64,000 nucleotides of DNA, taken from contig JAKBUS010000005.1 in the NCBI GenBank assembly GCA_021841585.1, positions 1-64,000 on the forward strand, given 5' to 3'. Position numbers and translations under genes: made by a program. Under the pieces are notes generated by a model. The model was not told the DNA's origin. It did no database searches and saw only the letters and a list, made by a program, of their open reading frames with translations. The DNA is from Pseudomonadota bacterium. GTDB lineage: Bacteria; Pseudomonadota; Gammaproteobacteria; Acidiferrobacterales; Acidiferrobacteraceae. Below, piece after piece: positions 48,971-58,576 of the stretch (its first letter is position 1; each line of letters starts with the position of its first letter).

Positions 48971-50467
48971 TTACTCGGTGACGCGCGTTTTGGCTATCGC
49001 CGACGGGACCATGGCCGGTGACGCCCAGATCAGGATGCGTTGTCCGAGGCGCAGGACGTCATGCGCATTCAGCACGTTCCAGCGCTCGAGCTGCGTCACG
49101 TAGACGCGATAGCGCTCTGCGATACTCCACAAGGTATCGCCTGGCCGCACGCGGTGGATGATCTTGACGCGCCGCGTAGCGGTACGCGCCAGGGCCACTT
49201 CCGTGCGCGCCGCGTGATGGCGGGACACCACGAGACGCCGCCCGGCCATGGGGATCAGAATGCTTTGCCCGACATGGAGGAGGTTGCCGTAGAGATGGTT
49301 GGTGGAACGGATCGAGGCTATGCTCACGCCATATTCGCGGGCGATCCCATAGAGCGTATCTCCCGGCACCACGCGGTGACGCGCCCACTGCATGCGGTCC
49401 TGGGGCGGCAGCTGGCTCAGGCCCTCGATGAGCGCGGCCTTGGTGGCCACCGGCACGAGGATGGTGTGCGGGCCGTTGGGCGCGGTCGCCCATTGCGTGA
49501 AGCCGGGGTTTATGGCGTAGAGCTGCTTGAGCGACATATTGGCGAGCCGCGCGATCACGCTGAGATCGACCTGCGAGCCGGTATTGACGCGCACGAAATA
49601 GGGACTGTTGGGGATGGCGCGCAGCGTCAGGCCGTATTTCGCGGGATCCCGCACGATATTCACGAACGCCATGAGCTTAGGCACATAGTGCTCGGTCTGC
49701 AGCGGCAGTCTGAGATCGCGGTAATGAGTGCCGAGCCCGAGGGCCTGGTTGTGGGCGATAGCGGCCTCGACCGTGCCTTGGCCGGCGTTGTAGGCGGCCA
49801 AGGCGAGATTCCAGCTATGAAATTGGTTGTGAAGTGATTGGAGGAAGTCGAGGGCGGCGTTGGTGGAGGCGATGATGTCGCGCTCGCCGTTGTACCACCA
49901 GTTGTTCTTGAGGCCCCAGAGCCGCCCGGTGGACGGCTCGAACTGCCAGAGGCCAATGGCCGCGGATCGCGAATAGGCGTCGGGCGAATAGCCGCTCTCG
50001 ATGGCCGGCAGCAAGGCGATCTCCATCGGCATATTGCGCTTGCTGACGTCCTCCACGATCTGGTAGAGGTATAAATTGGCGCGCTGCAGCATGTTTTCCA
50101 CATACTGGGGGTTGTTCGCGAACCACTGTTCGTAGCGCGCAACCCGCGGCCCTTCCATGTGCGGCAGCCGAAATCCGGCGCGAATGCGGCTCCAAAGGTT
50201 TGAATATTTTATGTCGCTCGCGTCAACCGCGTGGCCGGTCCGGGTGTGATCGATCGCCGGCACTGGGCACTCGCCAACCTTGACTACCGCCGGCGCCCGT
50301 GCCGCCGCCTTGTGCGAAAGCTTGGTCTTGATGGCGTTCGGGTTGGGAGGCGATGTGGCTCCCGGCGAGCCAGGTCGCGACATAGGTGTCATGGCGCAAC
50401 CTGCGAGACCGGTAAGCAGGACGCCGAGGCCCGCGTAGCGAAGGGTTTTAGTGGGAGCGGTTGCCAT
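48971..50467 (-). CDS. mltD: Membrane-bound lytic murein transglycosylase D (canonical copy)
   Basis: A 498-residue lipoprotein: signal peptide with lipobox LTGLAGC (Cys about 24), SLT transglycosylase domain (about 100-260, catalytic Glu in LLPAIESGYSPDAYS), a first LysM (RVVPGDTLYGIAREYGV) and a second LysM (HRVRPGDTLWSIAERYRV). It lies next to gloB, its usual neighbour. It shares most of its SLT domain with the paralogue at 42385, but has only two, divergent LysM domains. Confidence 0.95.
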   Translation of the reverse strand: MATAPTKTLRYAGLGVLLTGLAGCAMTPMSRPGSPGATSPPNPNAIKTKLSHKAAARAPAVVKVGECPVPAIDHTRTGHAVDASDIKYSNLWSRIRAGFRLPHMEGPRVARYEQWFANNPQYVENMLQRANLYLYQIVEDVSKRNMPMEIALLPAIESGYSPDAYSRSAAIGLWQFEPSTGRLWGLKNNWWYNGERDIIASTNAALDFLQSLHNQFHSWNLALAAYNAGQGTVEAAIAHNQALGLGTHYRDLRLPLQTEHYVPKLMAFVNIVRDPAKYGLTLRAIPNSPYFVRVNTGSQVDLSVIARLANMSLKQLYAINPGFTQWATAPNGPHTILVPVATKAALIEGLSQLPPQDRMQWARHRVVPGDTLYGIAREYGVSIASIRSTNHLYGNLLHVGQSILIPMAGRRLVVSRHHAARTEVALARTATRRVKIIHRVRPGDTLWSIAERYRVYVTQLERWNVLNAHDVLRLGQRILIWASPAMVPSAIAKTRVTE

Positions 50468-50494
50468 TTAATAACGCCGTGATCATAAGGCCGA

Positions 50495-50523
50495 ACTATA
50501 GGTTCTGGCAGCCTCTGCGTCAA
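50495..50523 (-). promoter_or_regulatory. Sigma-70 promoter of mltD
   Basis: On the minus strand TTGACG (50523-50518) and TATAGT (50500-50495) are separated by 17 bases. Initiation near 50488 leaves a ~21-base leader before the ATG at 50467. It lies in the gap between gloB and mltD. Confidence 0.75.
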
Positions 50524-50529
50524 CGATAC

Positions 50530-51303
50530 TTATCCTTTAAAACCATCCTTCCAGCGCCGTAGTGTAGCGAATACGGCCGCGTCCGTATCGGACTTTAGGG
50601 GCTCGGTCGCGCCGGCGGCTCGGCGGATGGCGGGTTGGGAGGTGCGCAGGAAGGGGTTGATACTCCGTTCGTCGGAGATTGTGCTAGGGATCGTCGGCTG
50701 GTTCGCGGCGCGCAGACGACGCGCGCGGCGTTCGAAGGCGAGGATAGTGTCGTTGTCGGGCTCCACGGCGCGCGCGAATGCAAGATTGGCGAGCGTGTAT
50801 TCGTGGCCACAGTAGACGCGCGTGTCCGCAGGCAGGGCCGCGAGGCGCGCAAGCGAGGCATGCATCTGAAAGGCCGTGCCCTCGAAGAGCCGCCCGCAGC
50901 CCGCGACAAACAGTGTGTCTCCGGAAAACAGGCGGCCGGCCCCGACGTAGGCCACATGTCCGCGCGTGTGCCCAGGCACCGCCAGCACGCGGTAATGGCC
51001 GCCCGCCTCGGAGCCGACGATGTCGCCATCGGCGACCGGATGGGTGACCGCGGGGATGGATTCGGCGGCCGGTCCGTATACGGGGATGGTATAGTGTCGC
51101 GCCAGCGCCGCGGCCCCGCCCACGTGGTCGCCATGGTGGTGGGTGCACAGCACATACGCAGGCGACAGCCCGCGCGCCGTGAGCGCCGCTATGACGGGAT
51201 CGGCGTCCCCGGGATCCACGATCGCGACAAGGCCGGGTTCCGGTCCGGGGGCAAGCCAGATATAGTTATCACGAAAGGCGTGGACTGCTATGACCTCGTC
51301 CAT
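50530..51303 (-). CDS. gloB: Hydroxyacylglutathione hydrolase (glyoxalase II)
   Basis: A 257-residue metallo-beta-lactamase-fold thioesterase that splits S-lactoylglutathione. It has the binuclear metal motif THHHGDHVGG near residue 55, then GHTRGHV, FSGDTLFVAGCGRLFEG, and a C-terminal helical domain with the CGHEYTLANLAF glutathione-binding stretch. The ATG at 51303 fits family N-termini (MDEVIAVHAFRDNYIW). Divergent from the methyltransferase with 22 bases between. Confidence 0.95.
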   Translation of the reverse strand: MDEVIAVHAFRDNYIWLAPGPEPGLVAIVDPGDADPVIAALTARGLSPAYVLCTHHHGDHVGGAAALARHYTIPVYGPAAESIPAVTHPVADGDIVGSEAGGHYRVLAVPGHTRGHVAYVGAGRLFSGDTLFVAGCGRLFEGTAFQMHASLARLAALPADTRVYCGHEYTLANLAFARAVEPDNDTILAFERRARRLRAANQPTIPSTISDERSINPFLRTSQPAIRRAAGATEPLKSDTDAAVFATLRRWKDGFKG

Positions 51304-51325
51304 GCCCGCAGTGTGAGGGCAAGCC

Positions 51326-52078
51326 ATGAGGGAGTCAACGGACGAAGGCGCGGAGGCGCGCATCGAGCGCCTGCGGGCGTGGTTCGAGGGGCCGCTTGGC
51401 GAATCCCTGCAGGCCATCGAGGGGCACAGGCTACGCGAGATCCTGCCGGCCTTGCCAGGGACTTTCGCGATTCAATGCGGGTGGCTCGGGCGCCGCGACC
51501 TGCTGGAGTCGAGCCCCACGGCCGTCCATCTGCTGGTCGATCCGGAGCCCGCGGCGCATGGGCGGCAATGGGTGGCGGGGCGCGCCGAGGCGCTGCCCTT
51601 TGACAGCAAGTCGGTGCAGGTGGTGGTGTTGCCGCACTCCCTGGACCTATCGGAGGCGCCGCATCAGTTGTTGCGCGAGGCCCATAGGGTGCTCGTGCCG
51701 GAGGGCCATATCGTGATCCTCGGTTTCAATGCCGCAAGCCTCTGGAGGATCCCTTGTCTTTTGCGGCGGCGCGCGCATCGCGCCCCCTGGTGCGGGGATT
51801 GGATAGGTGTGCGCCGGCTGCGCGATTGGTTATCCTTGCTGGATTGTGAGCTGACACACGGGGCCATGCTGTATTACCGGCCGCCGCTCGAACGCCAGGG
51901 CTGGATGGATCGGCTGTTCTTCCTCGAGCGCATGGGGGATCGCTGGTGGCCGCTTGGGGGCGCTGTATATGTGCTCGTGGCCAAAAAGCGGGTGGCGGGG
52001 ATCACGCCCATCCGGCCGGCCCTGCGCCGCGCGCGCATGCGCCGAATGTCGCAACCCGCGGGGGCCCGTTATGGCTAA
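51326..52078 (+). CDS. SAM-dependent methyltransferase (gloB-rnhA neighbour)
   Basis: A 250-residue class I methyltransferase-like protein. A weak motif I is followed by [22 protein letters not shown] and [21 protein letters not shown], the post-I and motif regions of methyltransferase family 11. It resembles E. coli YafS, which lies in the same gene neighbourhood. The canonical GxGxG is not obvious, so SAM binding could be weakened. It overlaps rnhA by eight bases. Substrate unknown. Confidence 0.8.
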   Translation: MRESTDEGAEARIERLRAWFEGPLGESLQAIEGHRLREILPALPGTFAIQCGWLGRRDLLESSPTAVHLLVDPEPAAHGRQWVAGRAEALPFDSKSVQVVVLPHSLDLSEAPHQLLREAHRVLVPEGHIVILGFNAASLWRIPCLLRRRAHRAPWCGDWIGVRRLRDWLSLLDCELTHGAMLYYRPPLERQGWMDRLFFLERMGDRWWPLGGAVYVLVAKKRVAGITPIRPALRRARMRRMSQPAGARYG

Positions 52079-52535
52079 TAAGGTGGTGATCCATACCGAT
52101 GGGGCATGCCGCGGCAATCCCGGACCCGGGGGTTGGGGCGCCATTCTCGAGGCCGGTGGGCGCGAGCGGACTTTGAGTGGCGCGGAGGCGGCGACCACCA
52201 ACAATCGCATGGAGTTGCAGGCGGCGATTGCGGCATTGCAGGCCTTGAATCGCGCCTGCGATGTCGAGCTCGTGACCGACTCGCAGTATGTGCGCCGGGG
52301 CATTACCGAGTGGCTTGCGCAATGGAAGCGGCGCGGGTGGTTGACGGCTGGGCGGCGTCCGGTGGCAAATGCCGATCTATGGCGCGAGCTGGATGCCGCA
52401 GCCAGCCGCCATACCGTGCATTGGCGGTGGGTCAAGGGTCATTCCGGCCACCCGGGGAACGAGCGCGCGGACCGTCTCGCCAACGACGCCATCGACCGTC
52501 TGCTCGCGGGTGGCGTCAAGGAGAGGAAGGCATGA
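52071..52535 (+). CDS. rnhA: Ribonuclease HI
   Basis: A 154-residue nuclease that cuts RNA in RNA-DNA hybrids. The acidic catalytic residues are visible: Asp in [17 protein letters not shown], Glu in [13 protein letters not shown], Asp in LVTDSQYV, and the last Asp in [11 protein letters not shown]. Its stop overlaps the dnaQ start (ATGA). Confidence 0.97.
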   Translation: MANKVVIHTDGACRGNPGPGGWGAILEAGGRERTLSGAEAATTNNRMELQAAIAALQALNRACDVELVTDSQYVRRGITEWLAQWKRRGWLTAGRRPVANADLWRELDAAASRHTVHWRWVKGHSGHPGNERADRLANDAIDRLLAGGVKERKA

Positions 52536-53251
52536 TACGGCAGATCGTACTAGATACGGAAACCACCGGCCTTGAGCCCTCCGAGGGGCACCGCATCATC
52601 GAGGTGGGGGCGATCGAGCTTATGAACCGGCGCCTCACCGGCAGGCGTTTTCACCAATACTTGAATCCTGATCGCGAGATCGACGCGGCGGCGATCGAGA
52701 TCCACGGCATTACCAACGCCATGCTCGCGGACAAGCCGCACTTCGCGGACGTGGCGGCGGAGTTCCTCGAGTTCATCGAGGGTGCCGAGCTTTTGATCCA
52801 CAACGCCCCGTTCGACGTGGGCTTCCTGAACGCCGAGCTCAGCCGCGCGATCAACGGGGGCTGCGTCTTGCCGGTGACCGCGATCGAGGACTGCTGCACG
52901 GTCGAGGACACCCTGAAGCTCGCGCGCACCCTGCATCCGGGCCAGAAAAACAACCTGGATGCCTTGTGCCGACGCTACAATATCGACAATAGCCAGCGCG
53001 TCGTGCATGGCGCGTTGCTCGATGCCGAGATCCTGGCCGACGTCTATCTGGCCATGACCGGCGGCCAGACGGCGTTGTTCGACGAAGACGCCACCGCAGT
53101 CGAGGTGGTCGCGGGGGACGGCTTTTCCTGCGAGGGCGGCGCGCCGCTCGTGATCGCGCCGTCGGCCGAGGAACTGGCCGCCCACGAGGCCTATCTGGAG
53201 ATGCTCGACAAAAAGAGCGGCGGCCGCTGTCTCTGGCGCTTGCTCGGCTAG
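52532..53251 (+). CDS. dnaQ: DNA polymerase III epsilon subunit (proofreading exonuclease)
   Basis: A 239-residue 3'-5' exonuclease of the DnaQ family. Exo I is [21 protein letters not shown], Exo [16 protein letters not shown], and Exo III-epsilon [15 protein letters not shown] with the catalytic His. The C-terminal tail should bind the alpha subunit. The ATG overlaps rnhA by four bases, and its 3' end overlaps the convergent MFS gene by four. Confidence 0.97.
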   Translation: MIRQIVLDTETTGLEPSEGHRIIEVGAIELMNRRLTGRRFHQYLNPDREIDAAAIEIHGITNAMLADKPHFADVAAEFLEFIEGAELLIHNAPFDVGFLNAELSRAINGGCVLPVTAIEDCCTVEDTLKLARTLHPGQKNNLDALCRRYNIDNSQRVVHGALLDAEILADVYLAMTGGQTALFDEDATAVEVVAGDGFSCEGGAPLVIAPSAEELAAHEAYLEMLDKKSGGRCLWRLLG

Positions 53252-54429
53252 GCTGCGGGGTGGGCGGCCGGCCGGCCGCCTGCAGAGAGCGCGAAGACCA
53301 CCGCACCCAAGGCCAGCAGCCCGGCCAGCGTCAAAAACGCCAGGCGGTAGCCGCCGACGCCGATCAGTATGCCGGTGAGCACGGGCCCGGTGGCCTGACC
53401 GATATCCATGATCGTGCGCAGGACACCCATGCTGGCGCCGAAGCCCCCGGAACGCGCGCGGTCGGCGACCAGCGCCCCGGTGGCGGCGGTGGTGGCCGCG
53501 AACCCGGCGCCAAAGGCGGCGTTGATGGCAAGCAGCGCCGGAAAGCGGGCGGTAAACGGCAGTGCCGCCACCGCCAGCATGTCGACCGTAAGGCCGGTCA
53601 GAATGAGGGCGCGGCGCCCGAAGCGGTCGGACAGGGCGCCGAGCCGGGGTTTGAACAAGACCACGATGCCAAGTTGCGTCCCGAGCAGCACGCCTATGGT
53701 CCATGCCGGCCATCCGCGGTGGGCGGCGTAGATGGCGAGAAACGCCTCGACGGATCCGAACACCAGGTATTGCAGGGCCTCGACGAGACTCGTGGTGAGC
53801 ACCACGCGGTCGGCAAGTACCGCGGCGGCGTGCGTCCTGCTGCTTGCGGCAGGCCCAGGGCTTGCGACCGGTTCGGCGGGGTGATCCGTGGTGACGCGCA
53901 GACCCAAGGCGAGCGCCAGGACACCCGCTACGGCGCAGCCGATATAGACCCCCGGGAAGCCGGAGGCGGAGATCAGGGCGCCGCCCAAAAACGGCGCGAG
54001 CGAGCGTCCGACGGTGCTCACCGCGCTATACACGCCCAGGGCGTGCCCGCGGCTCTGCGGGTAGCGCGCGACGATCTCGGCGCCCACGACGGTACCAAAG
54101 ATGGCGGTCGCGAAGCCGTGATAGAAGCGTACGATCGCGAGTTCGCCGATGGTGCGCACGAGCAGGTACAAAAAGGGCGCAGTGGCGAACACGAACAGGG
54201 CAGCGACGAGCAGCGGTCGCGCGCCCAGGCGGTCGCGCAACAGTCCCGCCGGCAGACTTATGAGGATGCCCGGCACGGTCGAGGCCATGACCGCCCAACC
54301 GATGAGTGATGGGGGCGCGCCCAAGGCGCGCGCAAAGAGCGGCAAGGCCGGGGTCTTGGCCATCGTGGAACTCAAAAGCGCGAATGCCCCGGTGAGCGCG
54401 ATGGCGGTCAGAAACGAAAGTCGGCGCAC
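53248..54429 (-). CDS. Major facilitator superfamily transporter
   Basis: A 393-residue inner-membrane protein with about 12 transmembrane helices. The motif A-like loop between helices 2 and 3 is GLLRDRLGARPLLVA, with the equivalent GALSDRFGRRALILTG in the second half. It resembles drug-efflux MFS proteins, but the substrate cannot be told. The start is GTG 54429. It is convergent with dnaQ, overlapping by four bases. Confidence 0.87.
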   Translation of the reverse strand: MRRLSFLTAIALTGAFALLSSTMAKTPALPLFARALGAPPSLIGWAVMASTVPGILISLPAGLLRDRLGARPLLVAALFVFATAPFLYLLVRTIGELAIVRFYHGFATAIFGTVVGAEIVARYPQSRGHALGVYSAVSTVGRSLAPFLGGALISASGFPGVYIGCAVAGVLALALGLRVTTDHPAEPVASPGPAASSRTHAAAVLADRVVLTTSLVEALQYLVFGSVEAFLAIYAAHRGWPAWTIGVLLGTQLGIVVLFKPRLGALSDRFGRRALILTGLTVDMLAVAALPFTARFPALLAINAAFGAGFAATTAATGALVADRARSGGFGASMGVLRTIMDIGQATGPVLTGILIGVGGYRLAFLTLAGLLALGAVVFALSAGGRPAAHPAA

Positions 54430-54623
54430 GCGGAGGGCTCAGGCGGTTTGCGAAGGCATGAGAAGGGTGCAACCTCGGTGACGGCAAAGACCCCGGAGGA
54501 TAGCGCGAAATGGCGTATCAAAGGAACCCAGCGCCGCGGGCCGCAAGGGCCATGACGCGCATCATGGCCAGTCAGGGGATTTCGGCGATGGCCGGTGCCG
54601 ATGCGTGACCGAAGGCGGCGGCG

Positions 54624-55511
54624 ATGATCGTGGCCGAGACGCGCGCGTATGTGCGGCTCGCCGACGGCCGGGTTCTGGCCTATGCCGACACCGGGCCGTC
54701 CGCGGGCGTGCCGGTCGTCTACTGTCACGGGTTTCCGAGTTCCTCGCGCGAGGTCGGCCTGCTCGCGCCCGTGGTAGGCGAGTCGGGCGTGCGCCTCATC
54801 GCGCCGGATCGCCCCGGCTATGGGGAATCGAGCCCGCAGGCCGGCCGTAGCCTGGGCGGCTTTGCAGACGACGTCGCGGCCCTGCTTGATCACTTGGGCA
54901 TCGCGAAGGCCGCCGTCATCGGTGTGTCCGGCGGCGGCCCTTATGCCTTGTCGCTGCTGGCCCGCCTGCCCGGGCGCCTCGGTCCGGGGGCGCTGGTAGC
55001 AGGCCTCGGTCCGCCGTCGGCACAGGCCCGTGCCCGCGCGGATTTTTTTCCGATGGCGCGTTGGGCGCTGCATTTAATCGACATGGTGCCGGCCTTGGCG
55101 CCGCTTGTGGCGCGCCCCGCGGTGCGCGCCCTGCGCCTTCGTGGGCGGTTGCGGCTCAATATGCGTCTCACCGCCCCAGCCGATCGCGAGGTGCTGGCGG
55201 ACCCCGCAGTCTTGGATATCCTTGTGGGCGCGCAGCGCGCGGGGCTTGCGCAAGGGGGGTACGCGGCGGTGCAGGACCTGCTCCTCTACGTGCGGCCGTG
55301 GGACATCGCGCTTACGGAGGTTACCGCGCCGTGTACGCTCTGGCATGGGACCGCCGATCGCATCGTGCCGCCGGTGATGGCGACGGCGCTCGCCGGGATG
55401 CTGCCGGCCGCGCGCCTGCGGCTCATTCAAGACGAAGGCCATTATTCGCTGCCGATCCGCTACCGCGCCACCATCCTGCGCGAACTTATCGCGAGTGCAC
55501 GCGGGTCTTGA
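54624..55511 (+). CDS. Alpha/beta-hydrolase
   Basis: A 295-residue alpha/beta-hydrolase fold enzyme. The oxyanion-hole motif is CHGFPSSSRE, the nucleophile elbow GVSGGGPYALSL (Ser near residue 103), a likely acid in HGTADRIVPP and the catalytic His in DEGHYSLP. The substrate is unknown. Its 3' end overlaps the convergent GGDEF gene by 26 bases. Confidence 0.88.
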   Translation: MIVAETRAYVRLADGRVLAYADTGPSAGVPVVYCHGFPSSSREVGLLAPVVGESGVRLIAPDRPGYGESSPQAGRSLGGFADDVAALLDHLGIAKAAVIGVSGGGPYALSLLARLPGRLGPGALVAGLGPPSAQARARADFFPMARWALHLIDMVPALAPLVARPAVRALRLRGRLRLNMRLTAPADREVLADPAVLDILVGAQRAGLAQGGYAAVQDLLLYVRPWDIALTEVTAPCTLWHGTADRIVPPVMATALAGMLPAARLRLIQDEGHYSLPIRYRATILRELIASARGS

Positions 55512-57270
55512 ACCAGTGGTCCGCCGACCGCGCATCGAGTTCGGGGGCGAAGATCAGCCCCTGCCCATAGCGGCAGCCGAGCCGCTCGGCGGCCTTTTGG
55601 CGGGTGAGATCGTCGATCGCGTCGGCGTACAGGGCAAGCCCCAGGGCGTTGATGCCGGCCGACAAAGCGCCAAGCAGGCGGGCGTCGGTCTGGTCGCGCG
55701 CGGGGCGGCACTTGACGCCATATACGCAGGCGGCGCTGATGTGGGCAAGCCCGGCGCGGGTCCCCGGGAAATGATCCACAAGGAGATGAAACCCCTGGCC
55801 GAGGGCTGTGACCAGCCGCTGGGCGGCGGGTGCGTGCGCCGCGAGGGCGCTATCGGGCAACTCCAGGATGACCGGCGTAGGCGCGTTGCCATAGACCTCC
55901 GCGCGCCACTGCGCAAGCCGCGCGGGGAGCCTCGGATCGTAGAGATCGGGGGCCTGGAGGTTGATGTGCAAAGGCGCGGGCGGCGACCCGCGCGCCATCC
56001 AGTCGTGCCGGATCTGCGTGAGCAACCGTTCCAGGAGGCGCTCGCGCAGGCCTCTTTGGGTAAGATTGGCGATCGCCTCTTCGCGCATGACCGTCCCGTT
56101 GGGCTGGCGCCAGCGCAGGCGGGCCTCGAGTCCGACCATCCGTCCGTTGCCATCGACGATCGGCTGATAGTTCGGCCGCCAGAGATCCTGCGCGAGGGCC
56201 TGCTCGATATCGCGGTAGCGCTGCATGCCGGCATCGACGGGCGCGACCTGCGCGGGCGCGAAGTAATGGTAGCGGCCGCCCCCGGCGCGTTTGGCCTCAT
56301 ACATGGCCTGGTCGGCATGTTGGAGCAGGACGTTCGGTGAATGGTCGTCGAAGGGGTAGACCGTAAGGCCCATGCTGATCGTGACGGCGAGTGTGCGCCC
56401 CTGAAACTGAATTGGTTGGAGGATCGCCCGCAGGGTGCGTTCGAGCAGGCCCTCGACTTGTCCGAGGTGGCTCACGTCCTCCATGATGATCACAAACTCA
56501 TCTCCGCCGTAGCGGCTCACGGTGTCGGCCAGGCGCACGGAACTCGCGAGCCGGTCGGCGACGGTCGTGAGCAGGTGATCGCCGGCCTCGTGCCCGAGCT
56601 CGTCATTGACCCCCTTGAAGCCGTCGATATCGAGCAGGGCGATGGCCAGCAGGTGGTCGTTGCGCATCGCTCGCCGCCTTGCATGGGTGAGGCGGTCCAT
56701 GAGTACGCCGCGGTTGGGCAGGCCGGTGAGCGGGTCGTGGCGCGCATCGCGGACGAGCGCCGCCTCGAGCGCCGATCGATAGCAGGCATGGCCCACGAAC
56801 GCCGCGAACGCCTCCACCAACCGGCGTTTGCGCGGCCCCGGGGCGCGCGCCGGACGCGTTGGCCAGCCCAGCACCAAAGCCCCCTCGACACGGCCGGCGA
56901 CACGCATCGGCACCAGGAGATGGGCGTGGATACCGAGCGCCGCGAGCTCAGGCGCGGCGAGCGGCCCCTGGACGGTGTCGGCGACATATAAGGTCTCGCC
57001 GGTGGCGAGCACGGGGCCGACCGCGGTCGGGTGGTCGGCGATGCGTAAGGGGATCAGGTCGCTGCATTCATCATCGGCGGCCAAGGCGCACAAGAATTGA
57101 TAGCGCAGGTGCTGGCCGTGGCGGCGTATCAGGCCGGTGTAGTGGGCGTCGACCACCAGCGCCGCGGCGCGCGCGGCGTTCGAGAAGAACCGGTCGAACT
57201 CCAATGTGGCCGCGAGCTCGTGGAAAAGCTGTTCGGGGAGCGGCGACGAGGAGTGTTTGCGTGTGGCCAT
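55486..57270 (-). CDS. GAF-GGDEF-EAL protein with a degenerate EAL domain
   Basis: A 594-residue soluble protein: GAF-like sensor (about 25-175), GGDEF (about 180-330) and EAL-type domain (about 345-590). The cyclase motif RYGGDEF is intact, with the inhibitory RLAD five residues ahead. In the EAL part the motif is EARLRW (Leu to Arg), the metal-binding DDFG site reads VDHFPG, and AEGVE reads ADAID. It is probably an active cyclase whose EAL domain is only structural or binds nucleotide. Confidence 0.9.
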   Translation of the reverse strand: MATRKHSSSPLPEQLFHELAATLEFDRFFSNAARAAALVVDAHYTGLIRRHGQHLRYQFLCALAADDECSDLIPLRIADHPTAVGPVLATGETLYVADTVQGPLAAPELAALGIHAHLLVPMRVAGRVEGALVLGWPTRPARAPGPRKRRLVEAFAAFVGHACYRSALEAALVRDARHDPLTGLPNRGVLMDRLTHARRRAMRNDHLLAIALLDIDGFKGVNDELGHEAGDHLLTTVADRLASSVRLADTVSRYGGDEFVIIMEDVSHLGQVEGLLERTLRAILQPIQFQGRTLAVTISMGLTVYPFDDHSPNVLLQHADQAMYEAKRAGGGRYHYFAPAQVAPVDAGMQRYRDIEQALAQDLWRPNYQPIVDGNGRMVGLEARLRWRQPNGTVMREEAIANLTQRGLRERLLERLLTQIRHDWMARGSPPAPLHINLQAPDLYDPRLPARLAQWRAEVYGNAPTPVILELPDSALAAHAPAAQRLVTALGQGFHLLVDHFPGTRAGLAHISAACVYGVKCRPARDQTDARLLGALSAGINALGLALYADAIDDLTRQKAAERLGCRYGQGLIFAPELDARSADHWFKTRVHSR

Positions 57271-57437
57271 GACGCTCTCGATGATCTGCGGAACACGTCT
57301 TAGGGGTAGCCATCGGCGATACGTGCCAGACCTCCCGCCAAGGACGGCTTGGCGAGATCATAAACCGATCGGTCGCCGTATGGGGAAGGCGCGTGGCCGA
57401 ACGGGATATGGGAGGCGACGTACGGGGCCGGTGCGTG

Positions 57438-57800
57438 TTATGCCAATACCGCGAGCAGGGCGGCGAGGAAGTCCGGCCGTTCCGCGAGCGCCGGCTCGCA
57501 CACGATGAAAAGATCCGGGTAGCGGCGGCGCGCATGGGCAAGGAGATCGGGCAGATCGCGCTCGAGGTGGCGTCCGTGACTGAGAAAGAGCGGCGTCACG
57601 CGGATGCGGCGGCACCCGCGCTGGTAGAGCTCATGGAGTGCGCCAGGGACGTCCGGGAGGCATTTCTCCAGATAAGACAGGACCACCGGGGACGCGGGGT
57701 GGCGCGCGGCGAGACGGCGCGAGAGCTCCTCGAAGGGCGCGCGCCAGCGGCCATCCGTCGAGCCGTGGGCGACCAGGAGATGGCCTGCGCCGTCGCTCAT
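57438..57800 (-). CDS. Short CbiX/SirB-type sirohydrochlorin chelatase
   Basis: A 120-residue class II chelatase. The metal-binding His appear in HLLVAHGSTDG at the start and in PLFLSHGRHLERDLP near residue 75. Such a small form would act as a dimer; bacterial SirB and CbiX(L) are about double this size. It probably inserts Fe2+ into sirohydrochlorin for the NirB siroheme. The ATG at 57800 overlaps the cobA stop (ATGA), which selects this start over GTG 57815. Confidence 0.82.
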   Translation of the reverse strand: MSDGAGHLLVAHGSTDGRWRAPFEELSRRLAARHPASPVVLSYLEKCLPDVPGALHELYQRGCRRIRVTPLFLSHGRHLERDLPDLLAHARRRYPDLFIVCEPALAERPDFLAALLAVLA

Positions 57801-58576
57801 GACGCCGCGCAGCACACGCCGCGCGCGGTTGGTGCCGGGGCAAATGCCAGCGTGTCGCGTAGCGCCACGACATCGCCTATGACGATGATCGCCGGGCTTT
57901 TGATCTCAGCGTGGCCGCAGGCACCCACGAACTCCGCCAAGGGCGCGGCGACCTCGCGCTGGTTTATGGTCGCCCATTCCACCGCCAGGGCCGGTGTCGA
58001 AGGCGAGCGGCCTGCGCGCAACAGTTCCGCGCACAGGATCGGCAGCGACTCCACGCCCATATATATGACCAAAGTGTCGGCGGCCCGCGCCACCGCCACC
58101 CAGTCGATGGCGTCGGTGCCGCGCGCCCGGCGGCCCGTGAGGAACAGCACCGATTGGCTCATGGCCCTGTAGGTCAGCGGGACCCCGGCGTAGGTGGCCG
58201 CCGCCGACCCGCTGGTCACCCCCGGCACCACCTCGTAGGGGATGCCCGCGGCGCGTAAAGCCATGCACTCCTCGCCGCCGCGCCCGAAGATGAACGGGTC
58301 ACCGCCCTTCAGGCGCGCGACGCGCAGGCCCGCGCGCCAGGCGCGTATCAGCTGTTCGTGGATTGCGAGCTGGGGGGTGGAGGCGCGTCCGCCGCGCTTG
58401 CCCACCGCCACCAGGCGCGCGCCGGGACGCGCGAGCGCGAGGACCCCGCGATCGATCAGGGCATCATGAAAGACGACATCGGCGGCCTGCAGGAGCCGCG
58501 CGGCCTTGCGCGTGATGAGTTCCGGGTCGCCGGGACCCGCGCCTATGAGCGCCACCGGCGGGCGCGTATTGGTCAA
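57797..58576 (-). CDS. cobA: Uroporphyrinogen-III C-methyltransferase
   Basis: A 259-residue SUMT, forming precorrin-2 from uroporphyrinogen III with two SAM. Motifs are VALIGAGPGDPELITRKA at the N-terminus, RLKGGDPFIFGRGGEE, and VPGVTSGSAAATYAGVPLTYR. It starts at TTG 58576, inside the TTGA overlap with the stop of the upstream gene. It lacks the dehydrogenase/chelatase half found in CysG fusions, so NAD-dependent oxidation of precorrin-2 must be done elsewhere. Confidence 0.93.
   Translation of the reverse strand: MTNTRPPVALIGAGPGDPELITRKAARLLQAADVVFHDALIDRGVLALARPGARLVAVGKRGGRASTPQLAIHEQLIRAWRAGLRVARLKGGDPFIFGRGGEECMALRAAGIPYEVVPGVTSGSAAATYAGVPLTYRAMSQSVLFLTGRRARGTDAIDWVAVARAADTLVIYMGVESLPILCAELLRAGRSPSTPALAVEWATINQREVAAPLAEFVGACGHAEIKSPAIIVIGDVVALRDTLAFAPAPTARGVCCAAS

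Noticed and set aside
52106-52531. 381-residue version of DnaQ beginning within rnhA
   Set aside because: The extra N-terminus is Arg/Gly-rich out-of-frame rnhA sequence; the ATG at 52532 gives the exact DnaQ start.
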